IMG/VR virus record: IMGVR_UViG_3300043448_000586
Location: 1 to 25,458 of that record
DNA from: a virus
Length of the DNA: 25,458 nt
Strand: one strand, 5' to 3'
Below are positions 19,401 to 24,525 of this stretch, one piece after another. Position 1 is the first letter of the stretch, and every line of letters starts with the position of its first letter. Both the position numbers and the translations under genes were made by a program. The notes below the pieces were generated by a model. That model searched no databases. It was not told the origin of the DNA and saw only the letters and a program-made list of their open reading frames with translations.

Positions 19401-22400
19401 TGCTCTTGTAATTAGTGATAGTAATAGCATAGGATTATGGACAATTTATAGTTTAAATGGATCAAATTGGTATAGAACAAGAACTCAACAGTACAATGTA
19501 TTGAATTTTTGGAACTATATTGATTGGTATCAACCAGGATATAATCAATTTACAAAAATAGATTATGTTGTTGACGGTGTTTATCAAATATATAGTCTAC
19601 CAGTAGAAATTGGACAAATTGTTAAGGTCAATACTTCTACTAGTACAAGTAAATGGATGCTATTAGAAAAATATAACAATATAGATACATTAGATTATAC
19701 ACTAAATTATCGTGTTGTTGGAAAAAATAATGGATCAATACAATTAAGCGATAAATTTTACAATTTTGGAAAAAATAAATTAGGTTTTGATAGTGAATTG
19801 TTTGATTCAAACACTTATGATAGTATAGGCACTAATGAAATAAGAATTATTTTAAACAGCTTTAAAAATAAAATTTTGATAGATGATAGAAGAATCATTT
19901 ATATAAAATTATTTTTTGTAACTCTAAGATATATTCTAAGTGAACAGTTGTTTACTAATTGGATTGTAAAGAGTAGTTTTATAAAAGCTCTACATAATGT
20001 AGGAACACTAAAACAAAAAATTAATTATAAAAATGATAATCTTATAGATTATGAAAAATATATTCAAGAAGTCAAGCCATTTAGAACTAAAATACGTGAA
20101 TTTATCAGTATCTACAATAATATAGATAGTAGCCAAAGCTTAATCAGTGACTTTGACCTACCTTCATATACAACAAATAAAATTGTAAGCATATCTACAC
20201 AGTTTTTAAACAATGAAATTTTAGTTAATGATCCAACAATAAATGAATTTCCTTGGAGTTCTTGGCGCAGTAGTTTAGGTTTTAGTGTTAATGAAATTAT
20301 AATCACTGAACAGGGAGAGGAATATACTGCTAAACCTATTATAAGATTTGAAGGGTCATGTACAAGACCAGCTAAGGCCATGCCCTTTATAGTCAAAGGG
20401 CGTGTGGTTAAAATAGAATTATTAGATGGTGGTGAAGGGTATTTTGCTCCACCAAAAATTATAATTGAGGGCAATCTAAGTAGAACAGGAAAATTAGCCA
20501 AAGCCTACGCATCAATTGGTAACAATCTTGTTAGAAGTAACTTGATTGGTATGAAATTTGACAGATATACAAAAGAAAGTATGGTAGATCTTTTACCTTT
20601 GGTTATGGAAGAAACATTTGTAGGTGATAATGTTTCTACTAGTTTTAATCTAAAATACAGCCCAAAAACTGATCTCAATACTATTATAGTGCTGGTTAAT
20701 AATCAAGAACTTGTACCAACAAATTATACAGTGGAAAAAACCTATAGTGTTACAAAGGGTCATCATGTTTATTATGGAATATTGAAATTAAATGATGTCG
20801 TTGAAGAAGGGTTAGAAATTAGAATAACCTATCAAAAAGACTTTGTACATCTAAATGCCAGTGAAAGAATCAAACATTATTATGAACCAGATACAGGTCA
20901 ATTAGGTAAGGATCTCAGTCAACTGATGACAGGCATAGATTATGGTGGAGTCAGTGTTACAGGTTTAGGTTTTGAAAAATCAGATACATGGGATGGGGAA
21001 TATGGTTGGGGAGAAAGACCATGGGATGAAGGTATACCTGCCGATGAAGATTTATATGATACATTTATTGAAGGTGGAAATCTAAACCCAAATAGTGCTT
21101 ATAGAACAGCAAATGGTCTAAGAGCTGATGATATTATTATAGATGGTGATGGATTTATTACACCAACCACTAGCCCTGCTCCAGAGGAAATGGTTCCAGG
21201 GCACATTAGTGACAGCCTAGCTATCAGTGTATTTGAAAGAAGATTAGGAGCTAGTAGTGAAATAATAACCAACGTATTTCTAACTAATGGTATAGAAGAT
21301 GAATATAAAATTGGACAATATCCTAATAATAAAAATGCTCTAATTGTAAAAATAGATGACAATATTTTAAATCCTAACGAAGATTATGAACTAGATTATA
21401 ATAATCAAAAGATTAAACTTGTAACAATACCAGCAGCCAACAAAATTTTATCAATAACTAGTTTAGGTTTTAATGGTTCAAATATTTTAGATATTGGTGT
21501 TGCTATAGTTACACAAGAAACTGATACAGTGATAACTGATTTTAGTTTTATAGAAGATTTAACATCATTTACTTTGGTTTCTGGATCTGTTCAAAACAGT
21601 AGTATATTTGCCACTACAGAAGCTGATGGTAAAAAAGATCTAGTTGGTATAAAATTTCCTTTTACTCTCCCAGTAGGTACAGTTGTCAATTATACAATTT
21701 TTAAGAAAGGTGATGATAGTCAAAGTTTAGTTTCTAGAGAAACAATTTATACAACTGGAACAACTAAAAAATATTATCTAAATAATCCTATAGGAAATAG
21801 ACTACCGTTTACCAGCAATGTTATTGTAAGAGTAGAGGACATTATATTAGATAGTGTAGATACTTTTCAATTTTATTTAAAAAATGGTGAATTAACCTAT
21901 GATATGCCTTTAGATAAGGTTAACATTGACCTCTATAGTTTAAATGATTATATAGTTTATATTGACAACGTCCGTGTTGACCTAAGTACAGGCTACACAT
22001 TAGACTTGTTTAATAAACAAATTAATATTAAGTCAAACTACTATAAAGATAATGCTCTAGTAGTTGTTGCTATTACTAAAGAAGCTGATTATCAAATTAA
22101 TCAAGATGTTAATGGTACATTTATTAACCTACGTTCTACATACCCAAACAATACTGAAATAGAAATAATAGCTATGTTTAATCATGATATATTAGACATA
22201 GAACGTTCATATAGCAGAATACAAACCGATATATCCAGTTATGTTAACAATGTTTTCTATCTAAAATTAAATCAAATTGGATCTGGAGTATTTAAACTGG
22301 ATAGAAAAATGATAAATGCCAACTATGTATGGGTGACTAAAAATAAAAAGTTACTAACACCTAATATAGATTACATTTTATTGGAAGATCGCGAATCTAT

Positions 22401-23271
22401 CAGTGTAAGTGAACTGCCAAAAACTACAGATAGATTTGGTATTATGACTTTTAGTGCAAATGTGGTTAGAAATCCTATTGAATTCATGCAATTTAAAGAC
22501 ATGCTGAACCGAGTCAGCTACAAGAGACTACACCCAAATAGAACAACTGAATTAGATAGAGATCTATTACCTAGTGATAGAGAAATATTGGTAAAACATA
22601 GTGGGAGACTACGAGATCCAAATAAGGACACTAACAGTCCAGGCGTTGTATATGTAAATGGCGAGCGTATAGAATACTTTGTTAAGGTTGGAGAAAAACT
22701 AAGTCAATTACGCAGAGGCACTTTGGGCACTGGCGTTCCTAGTGTACATCTAAAAGGTACATTAGTATATGATATTGGTCCAGCGGAAACTATACCATAT
22801 AACGATGAAGTTATTGTATGGACTAAAAACAATGTTAATTTTGATGACAGTACAAACACCTTAATATTACCATTTGTGCCTAATAAGGATAATATTGAAG
22901 TATTTGTTGGATCAAAGCGTTTAAGAAAAAATAGTTACACTTTACACGATAGAACTATACATCCAGAAAGTCCTGAGGGTGATCAAATTCATCCTCCAGA
23001 ATTTATAGCAGATGGTATAAATCATGGCACAGCTGACAACAGAATAGGTTATTTGGTTCTAGCAGAAGAACCACCAATGGGATCTCCTATAACTGTAGTA
23101 TTGAAAAGATTAACTTATTGGAGTGATCCAGATCGTAGCCTAAGTGAGAGTGTAAGTAAACAAGCACACTTCTTAAGATACAATGTGGAAGAAATAGAGG
23201 GCACAGAACCTACATTAGACAGTGGTTTATATCGTGCTGATTCAGATGACTTAAATGTAGACGAGGATTAA
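10423..23271 (+). CDS. giant gp7-like baseplate wedge/virion structural protein
   Basis: One uninterrupted reading frame encodes 4282 residues. ATG 10423 is chosen over the preceding in-frame TTG 10420 because GGGGAG (10411-10416) is six bases upstream of the ATG. Position directly after gp6 and the N terminus ('LDPLIQDGTVKRLNGYIGR', 'EPHIDWDKIVNYLQYYWLP') match the gp7-position structural proteins of marine and jumbo T4-like phages, as I recall them; T4 gp7 is 1032 residues. Modules in order: cupredoxin-like sandwich (about 187-270); long conserved region with 'DQGPVETAWRRSSYYPFSL' (about 1230); three W/Y carbohydrate-binding-like repeats (1437-1791); seven-bladed beta-propeller (2158-2546); wedge-like block with 'GTLWWNLTRAKFIDPCMGD' (about 2625); Gly-x-Gly-Tyr repeats (2918-2990, 3291-3351); 'LMTGIDYGGVSV' block (about 3505); a VNG-type beta-module tail; and 'QLRRGTLGTG' (about 4100). 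No catalytic motif or transmembrane segment is seen. The structural role is firm; the gp7 equivalence is inference. Confidence 0.82.
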   Translation: MSDQSVPPFNNSKRKSESFLPNIFKSPSNKKFLAGTLDPLIQDGTVKRLNGYIGRQTSKTIVESDIYIDSPLKNRQDYQLEPSLLAEDNLGNVKYFKDYIDYVNTISVLGGITNNHQRLNQQEFYSWEPHIDWDKIVNYLQYYWLPYGPETILISGTKVLDTVSTFTVSIVDEGDNFAYLFTPNGLTRNPDLRLYRGETYRFELDTPDQPFTIKTERLAGEDFKYSNGVTNNGIAKGILEFKVPLDSPDVLFYVSENNVDSSGVIKVFDIEENSQINVDEEVIGKKSYTLSNGLSLTNGMKIKFRGLVTPSSYRDNTYYVEGVGDAITLIDEKNLEVVSSYTNYLDVNYDSVGFDDLPFNNINYAAVNKDYITINRSSRDRNHWSRHNRWIHQEVIIKTAQILGKQPIFDQLQRATRPIIEFKPNIKLYNFGTKSKINIDLIDDFTRDAFSVIEGSFGYNIDGVKLLNGHRVIFKADEDITVRNKIYKVEFLNIFDEDTGEEKRQIHLAEEPDSIPNLDEVVLVLGGTKYLGKMFWFNGTTWTQAQDKTGVNQSPLFDLFDNDGFSLSDPVKYSGSTFKGTKLFSYKNGNGTKDTELGFALSYRSINNIGDILFDFDLLNDNFTYKQDIDVLEESTNNKFLKKFNSVGVESFVNGWTRSLVENYQPIIRIFKKEFRQIGVVNQVITNNFPIDVYDDRTNLQDLDVKIYVNGKRIYRNQYKIVDGLINKEVLLDNDINETDVVVLKCYSKQEKNSNGYYEFPINFQNNSLNENLTNFTLGEILDHVDTIVDHISGFEGVYPGISNLRDQSNLSSYGTKFVKHSGSLNLSLYHLTDKTANLIRALDKARDDYGKFKRSFVYNFDFLEDDINVKENVDKILFNISKGKSKTSSYYFSNMLAYSGSIKTSFNVIDGDIKKYPLSSVVISNVLDPRVIYIYVNKNLLLHERDYIFTLDGYVEILSKLNELDVIDIYEYDNTDGCFVPQTPTCLGLYPKYEPKKYLDTTLVEPKNVIQGHDGSIILAFDDFRDDLILELEKRIFNNIKINYDPKIFDIFNFIPGSNRPTDYSLSEFNTILAPNFFTWSTLIDTDFTKQLLFLSTNPFTYNYSEAPSVDNSVLAGFWRGIYKWYYDTDRIHICPWEALGFSIKPKWWEHVYGAAPYTSNNLILWEDLKNGIIREPGRVPIVNTKYIRPILSNIPVDEQGNLLDPINNNIATGLFNIKTDKGYEFGDQGPVETAWRRSSYYPFSLIKSLILMFPNHCLGLLLDRSRIKRNAAGQIIYEPTGLHIRLKDIITPSVYSDDQRTYTSGLINYVIEYLTKDNIINLTEYRNTLSILTNKLSHRIGGYTSKEKFNLILDSKNVSSSGGVFVPQENYKIFLNTSSPIKKLFYSAVIITRLNTTYGVGYEIKGYSQTQPYFYYYPWTKVGYNVNVGGISESYINWENDQRYVAGNIVKIDNGYYRVKISHTSSSFPDYDLLQKLPSLPIIGGRDANIRSEFSDDIKLLNYGTILTTIQDVVDFLLGYGVYLESQGFVFDNFNKQIQNITNWELSVKEFLFWTTQNWSSGASQYTDWSSDTLYRFGNIVYYEGEFYKVFVEHTTSEIFNPEYYLKIDELDNDGASAISLSPASLKLDLDLDYFIVDDIRETNNDYEIFAADGSKYDFEELNYLRYDNTFSIQPKQENKGIYGAGLYLIQKEHVLIIDNLTQFNDVIYNIETGYRQERIKTVGYKTTNWNGSFDAPGFIYDQARIQEWNQYTDYKLGDIVKYKEFYYTAKESLIGQEKFDNNQWIRVNEKITSRLIPNWDYKALQFTDFYDLDSDNFDINQQRIAQHLIGYQKRNYLENIIQNDVSEFKFYQGMITEKGTFNSLNKLFDVLSNADQDSLDFVEEWMIRVGHYGASEAFEEIEFVLDESLFKIEPQNFELVSSVDNSILDFVVRQTKHDLYVQPINYQNDIWPKNNNFKPYLKTPGFVRLDHAKYAIDKKSDILNLDIKTLTNSDYIWCGFESKINQFGDDWGIYRFSYIDIRLQSIASTNTITTITFDVDPSFVVGDIVGFTSKTYDFNLWAVVTESTNKTVKFSGISRTLPGNVNYRLVDVYKIINQRYTNIDYLEVPKFLKSNDSVWNYGELVWFYNNKNEIWQNIPIYEKKFITDSSLLDDSFYGYKTVINKLSTVMLVSTYGIDKKVFVYKKPFNTYTWVKLQILKDSETQNNFGKELAISVNASYLAVAAHTLGNNGIVNIYKRSATGEYDLQSTIINPDVQDEFFGYNIKFAEYNNDTFVFISSTDSISISGKIYIFKLTVNNWNLYDVIGPLDNCNEEPFAYAFDVNEDGSILATSACLNDGGKVFVYNRNNTTNQYDREQVLDLPNNQEERFGFDIALSETGNLMAISSTMEDILYKNQGRVRLYNYNTSNCTYSLEQVIDNRSPESDEEFGEQYGYGIKFANNEKTLVIFSKYGDASVNSVFGLDSSQNFIDTGRIDVYDQYLTKFVFSESLPISSKLEGYGASFDVGNNIIIVGAPNYDSNKGKTYVYTKPNNEFTWKKYLEETDKTDPTVFKKIFLYDKKTSTLVKYLDIVDPIQGKILGVADKELRYKTYYDPAIYSVKSNTATVNVDVDMAWLDKQVGTLWWNLTRAKFIDPCMGDTTYRNTTWSTLFPTASIDVYEWVSSRVNPVQWDELSDTEDGFSLGISGKSLYGSNAYSIKKTYDTISKTFISTYYFWVKGKQTIPSVSFRTLSSIDVANNIAEPRNYGISHINFIDFNAFSLVNCKNLLKDKDIILSVQYWTVPEKEKQHIHNEWRLISENEKTEIPKHIERKWIDSLVGFDENGKMTPDLELNPKQRYGVEFKPRQGMFVNRIEAVKQVIERFNYEMKNVQIDNIDLSDLFLKDEIPNKDYGHYDFIKDTDAELRFININNFKQPILEPILEFGRIVKVNILDAGLGYQYAPTVQVIGSGVGAKVKTTINKSGSITSVTVIESGQGYDETNIELRVRSLSALVISDSNSIGLWTIYSLNGSNWYRTRTQQYNVLNFWNYIDWYQPGYNQFTKIDYVVDGVYQIYSLPVEIGQIVKVNTSTSTSKWMLLEKYNNIDTLDYTLNYRVVGKNNGSIQLSDKFYNFGKNKLGFDSELFDSNTYDSIGTNEIRIILNSFKNKILIDDRRIIYIKLFFVTLRYILSEQLFTNWIVKSSFIKALHNVGTLKQKINYKNDNLIDYEKYIQEVKPFRTKIREFISIYNNIDSSQSLISDFDLPSYTTNKIVSISTQFLNNEILVNDPTINEFPWSSWRSSLGFSVNEIIITEQGEEYTAKPIIRFEGSCTRPAKAMPFIVKGRVVKIELLDGGEGYFAPPKIIIEGNLSRTGKLAKAYASIGNNLVRSNLIGMKFDRYTKESMVDLLPLVMEETFVGDNVSTSFNLKYSPKTDLNTIIVLVNNQELVPTNYTVEKTYSVTKGHHVYYGILKLNDVVEEGLEIRITYQKDFVHLNASERIKHYYEPDTGQLGKDLSQLMTGIDYGGVSVTGLGFEKSDTWDGEYGWGERPWDEGIPADEDLYDTFIEGGNLNPNSAYRTANGLRADDIIIDGDGFITPTTSPAPEEMVPGHISDSLAISVFERRLGASSEIITNVFLTNGIEDEYKIGQYPNNKNALIVKIDDNILNPNEDYELDYNNQKIKLVTIPAANKILSITSLGFNGSNILDIGVAIVTQETDTVITDFSFIEDLTSFTLVSGSVQNSSIFATTEADGKKDLVGIKFPFTLPVGTVVNYTIFKKGDDSQSLVSRETIYTTGTTKKYYLNNPIGNRLPFTSNVIVRVEDIILDSVDTFQFYLKNGELTYDMPLDKVNIDLYSLNDYIVYIDNVRVDLSTGYTLDLFNKQINIKSNYYKDNALVVVAITKEADYQINQDVNGTFINLRSTYPNNTEIEIIAMFNHDILDIERSYSRIQTDISSYVNNVFYLKLNQIGSGVFKLDRKMINANYVWVTKNKKLLTPNIDYILLEDRESISVSELPKTTDRFGIMTFSANVVRNPIEFMQFKDMLNRVSYKRLHPNRTTELDRDLLPSDREILVKHSGRLRDPNKDTNSPGVVYVNGERIEYFVKVGEKLSQLRRGTLGTGVPSVHLKGTLVYDIGPAETIPYNDEVIVWTKNNVNFDDSTNTLILPFVPNKDNIEVFVGSKRLRKNSYTLHDRTIHPESPEGDQIHPPEFIADGINHGTADNRIGYLVLAEEPPMGSPITVVLKRLTYWSDPDRSLSESVSKQAHFLRYNVEEIEGTEPTLDSGLYRADSDDLNVDED
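10981..11229 (+). other. cupredoxin-like domain in the giant protein, metal ligands lost
   Basis: Residues about 187-269 of the giant protein read 'NPDLRLYRGETYRFELDT', 'QPFTIKT', 'GVTNNGIAKGILEFKVP' and 'VLFYVSENN'. This is the order of strands in phage and bacterial cupredoxin-like domains, where the equivalents are typically G-H-P-F and Y-x-C-x-x-H. Here the histidine before Pro-Phe is Gln, and the Cys/His of the last loop are replaced by Val-Ser-Glu-Asn. The fold therefore seems kept as a structural or binding sandwich without copper. This is a fold guess from pattern only. Confidence 0.55.
14731..14862 (+). repeat. carbohydrate-binding-like module 1 (CBM5/12-type pattern)
   Basis: Residues 1437-1480 of the giant protein fit W-x5-Y-x2-G-[ND]-I-V-x-[IY]-x3-[FY]-Y: W1440, then 'RYVAGNIVKIDNGYYRV'. 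This Trp/Tyr-spaced, G-[ND]-x-V pattern is that of small CBM5/12-type chitin-binding modules. It is the first of three copies. Confidence 0.55.
15124..15255 (+). repeat. carbohydrate-binding-like module 2 (CBM5/12-type pattern)
   Basis: Residues 1568-1611 carry W1571 and 'LYRFGNIVYYEGEFYKV', aligning without gaps to modules 1 and 3 over 44 residues. 'YYEGEFYKV' is closest to the classic Y-x-G-x-x-Y arrangement of CBM5/12 modules. Confidence 0.6.
15664..15795 (+). repeat. carbohydrate-binding-like module 3 (CBM5/12-type pattern)
   Basis: Residues 1748-1791 carry W1751 and 'DYKLGDIVKYKEFYYTA', followed by 'NNQWIRV' near the end, which is the usual closing strand of such modules. Copies differ at most positions, so the repetition is old and would not be found as DNA repeats. 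Confidence 0.6.
16894..18060 (+). repeat. seven-bladed beta-propeller inside the giant protein
   Basis: Residues 2158-2546 contain seven degenerate repeats of about 55 residues. Each has an aromatic-Gly-aromatic opening, a strand ending in small residues, and a G-x-[VI]-x-[VIL]-[YF] strand. Openings/closings include 'FYGYKTVI'/'KKVFVYKK', 'NNFGKELAIS'/'GIVNIYKR', 'EFFGYNIKF'/'GKIYIFKL', 'EPFAYAFDV'/'GKVFVYNR', 'ERFGFDIAL'/'GRVRLYNY', 'EQYGYGIKF'/'GRIDVYDQ' and 'EGYGASFDV'/'GKTYVYTK'. This is the FG-GAP/integrin-alpha style of propeller. No clear DxDxDG calcium loops are seen. Phage propellers of this kind may act in receptor contact or as rigid spacers; the role here is inference. Confidence 0.7.
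19174..19392 (+). repeat. Gly-x-Gly-Tyr beta repeats, first pair
   Basis: Residues about 2918-2990 of the giant protein contain 'VNILDAGLGYQYAPTVQVIG' and, 30 residues later, 'VTVIESGQGYDETNIELRV'. The unit is a strand, G-x-G-Y turn and second strand. Similar units recur in marine phage tail proteins, from memory. Confidence 0.6.
20293..20475 (+). repeat. Gly-x-Gly-Tyr beta repeats, second pair
   Basis: Residues about 3291-3351 contain 'IIITEQGEEYTAKPIIRFEG' and 'VKIELLDGGEGYFAPPKIII', the same unit as in residues 2918-2990; the first member has E-E-Y in place of G-x-G-Y. The two pairs are separated by about 300 residues of unrelated sequence. Confidence 0.6.
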
Positions 23272-23274
23272 AAC

Positions 23275-24525
23275 ATGGCCAAGCAAACCATAAACATAGG
23301 AGCGAGCCCAAATGATGGTACAGGAGATACCTTACGTAGGGCAGCAATTAAGGTAAATGATAACTTTACAGAATTATATAATAGTCTACAAAATATTATA
23401 TTGACTCCTGGACCACAAGGTATACAGGGAACTCAAGGTGCTCAAGGACGTCAAGGTACACAAGGACGTCAAGGATTACAGGGTATAGGATTGATTGGTG
23501 ATCAAGGGCTACAAGGTATACAAGGACTACAAGGAGCAAATGGGTTTTTAGGTCTACAGGGTGAACAGGGACTACAAGGTTGGGCAGGATTTCAAGGTGT
23601 TCAAGGAGCACAAGGTCTCCAAGGATTACAAGGTCGTGATGGAGTAAATGGAGTAGACGGAAATCAAGGTACACAGGGTCTACAAGGTCCTGGTAATCAA
23701 GGTACACAGGGTACACAGGGTACACAGGGTAATAATGGTACCACGGGACCAACAGGTAGTCAAGGTACACAAGGTCCACAAGGCTTACAGGGACTACAAG
23801 GTAGAGAAGGTGTACAAGGTCAAATGGGTCTACAGGGTGCCGGTATACAAGGATTTGATGGTCGCCAAGGAGCACAGGGATTCAACGGTATACCAGGAGC
23901 TAATGGCATACAGGGTATACAGGGATTACAGGGCAATTTAGGTAATCAAGGTACACAAGGTCCACAAAGTACGCAAGGTACACAAGGTATACAAGGTGAT
24001 AATGGGCCACAGGGACTACAAGGCCCTATTGGCAATGATGGTAATAATGGCACACAAGGTATACAAGGTCTACAAGGACCTAGTAGTGGAGCACAAGGAA
24101 CGCAGGGATTACAAGGTGCTAATGGTGGTGGAGGTGGTACTGGACTAGGTTCAAGAACTACAAGTCAAGCAACTACTCCAATAATTACTAATAACAGCAG
24201 TGCTAATCTTGATTTTACAGGATTTAAAGGATATGTATTATACAAAATTCAAACTAGTGAAGCAGCTTGGGTAAGATTATATGTAAGTAATGCTGCTAGA
24301 ACTGCTGATGCCAGTAGAACACAGGGTACTGATCCAGCTTATGATGCCGGAGTAATTACAGAAGTTATTACAACAGGCCTAAGCACAGTAGTTATGGCGC
24401 CTGCTGTACATGGATTTAATGATGAAAGCCCAGTAACTGACATTATTCCAGTAGCAGTCACTAATTTAAGTGCTAGTGCTGCCACCATTACTGTAACATT
24501 AACTTTATTACAGGCAGAAGCATGA
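23275..24525 (+). CDS. collagen-like fibre/tail appendage protein
   Basis: This is a 416-residue protein. Residues 1-45 contain 'NIGASPNDGTGDTLRRA' and 'VNDNFTELYNSL', an N-terminal module shared by many phage fibre and structural proteins and probably the attachment or trimerisation end. Residues 46-284 are about 80 Gly-X-Y triplets with Gln at most Y positions and very little Pro. Breaks occur at 'GIGLIG', 'GPGNQ', 'GAGIQ', 'GPQSTQ' and 'GPSSG'. Residues about 290-416, after a Gly-rich hinge, form a beta-rich C-terminal domain ('YVLYKIQTSEAAWVRLYV', 'MAPAVHGFND', 'ITVTLTLLQAEA'), a plausible trimeric tip. GAGGA lies seven bases before the ATG, four bases after the giant gene. The last four bases overlap the protease start. 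A fibre or whisker is likely; its place on the virion is unknown. Confidence 0.82.
   Translation: MAKQTINIGASPNDGTGDTLRRAAIKVNDNFTELYNSLQNIILTPGPQGIQGTQGAQGRQGTQGRQGLQGIGLIGDQGLQGIQGLQGANGFLGLQGEQGLQGWAGFQGVQGAQGLQGLQGRDGVNGVDGNQGTQGLQGPGNQGTQGTQGTQGNNGTTGPTGSQGTQGPQGLQGLQGREGVQGQMGLQGAGIQGFDGRQGAQGFNGIPGANGIQGIQGLQGNLGNQGTQGPQSTQGTQGIQGDNGPQGLQGPIGNDGNNGTQGIQGLQGPSSGAQGTQGLQGANGGGGGTGLGSRTTSQATTPIITNNSSANLDFTGFKGYVLYKIQTSEAAWVRLYVSNAARTADASRTQGTDPAYDAGVITEVITTGLSTVVMAPAVHGFNDESPVTDIIPVAVTNLSASAATITVTLTLLQAEA
23410..24121 (+). repeat. collagen-like coding repeat array
   Basis: The Gly-X-Gln triplets are written with a small set of 9-base words such as GGTACACAA, GGTATACAA, GGACTACAA and GGTCTACAA, so the DNA is itself strongly repetitive in a 9-base rhythm. 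It is not a CRISPR array: there are no spacers of constant length and the frame stays open throughout. Confidence 0.85.
23701..23727 (+). repeat. perfect tandem 9-base repeat, three copies
   Basis: GGTACACAG occurs three times head to tail, encoding three Gly-Thr-Gln triplets. It is the longest perfect tandem run I see within the collagen-like region and keeps frame when copies are gained or lost. Confidence 0.9.

Noticed and set aside
23396-23875. 159-codon minus-strand open frame rich in Tyr, Val, Leu and Pro
   Set aside because: It is the mirror of the collagen-like repeat; the 9-base rhythm keeps other frames open by chance. The plus-strand frame at 23735-23941 is the same artefact.
23410-24121. 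Possible CRISPR or other DNA repeat array
   Set aside because: Repeat words are 9 bases with no spacers and translate to continuous Gly-X-Y triplets.
1224-24525. Many TATAAT- and TAAATA-like words inside coding regions
   Set aside because: Expected by chance in DNA this AT-rich; only those in intergenic gaps with consistent spacing to a start were kept.
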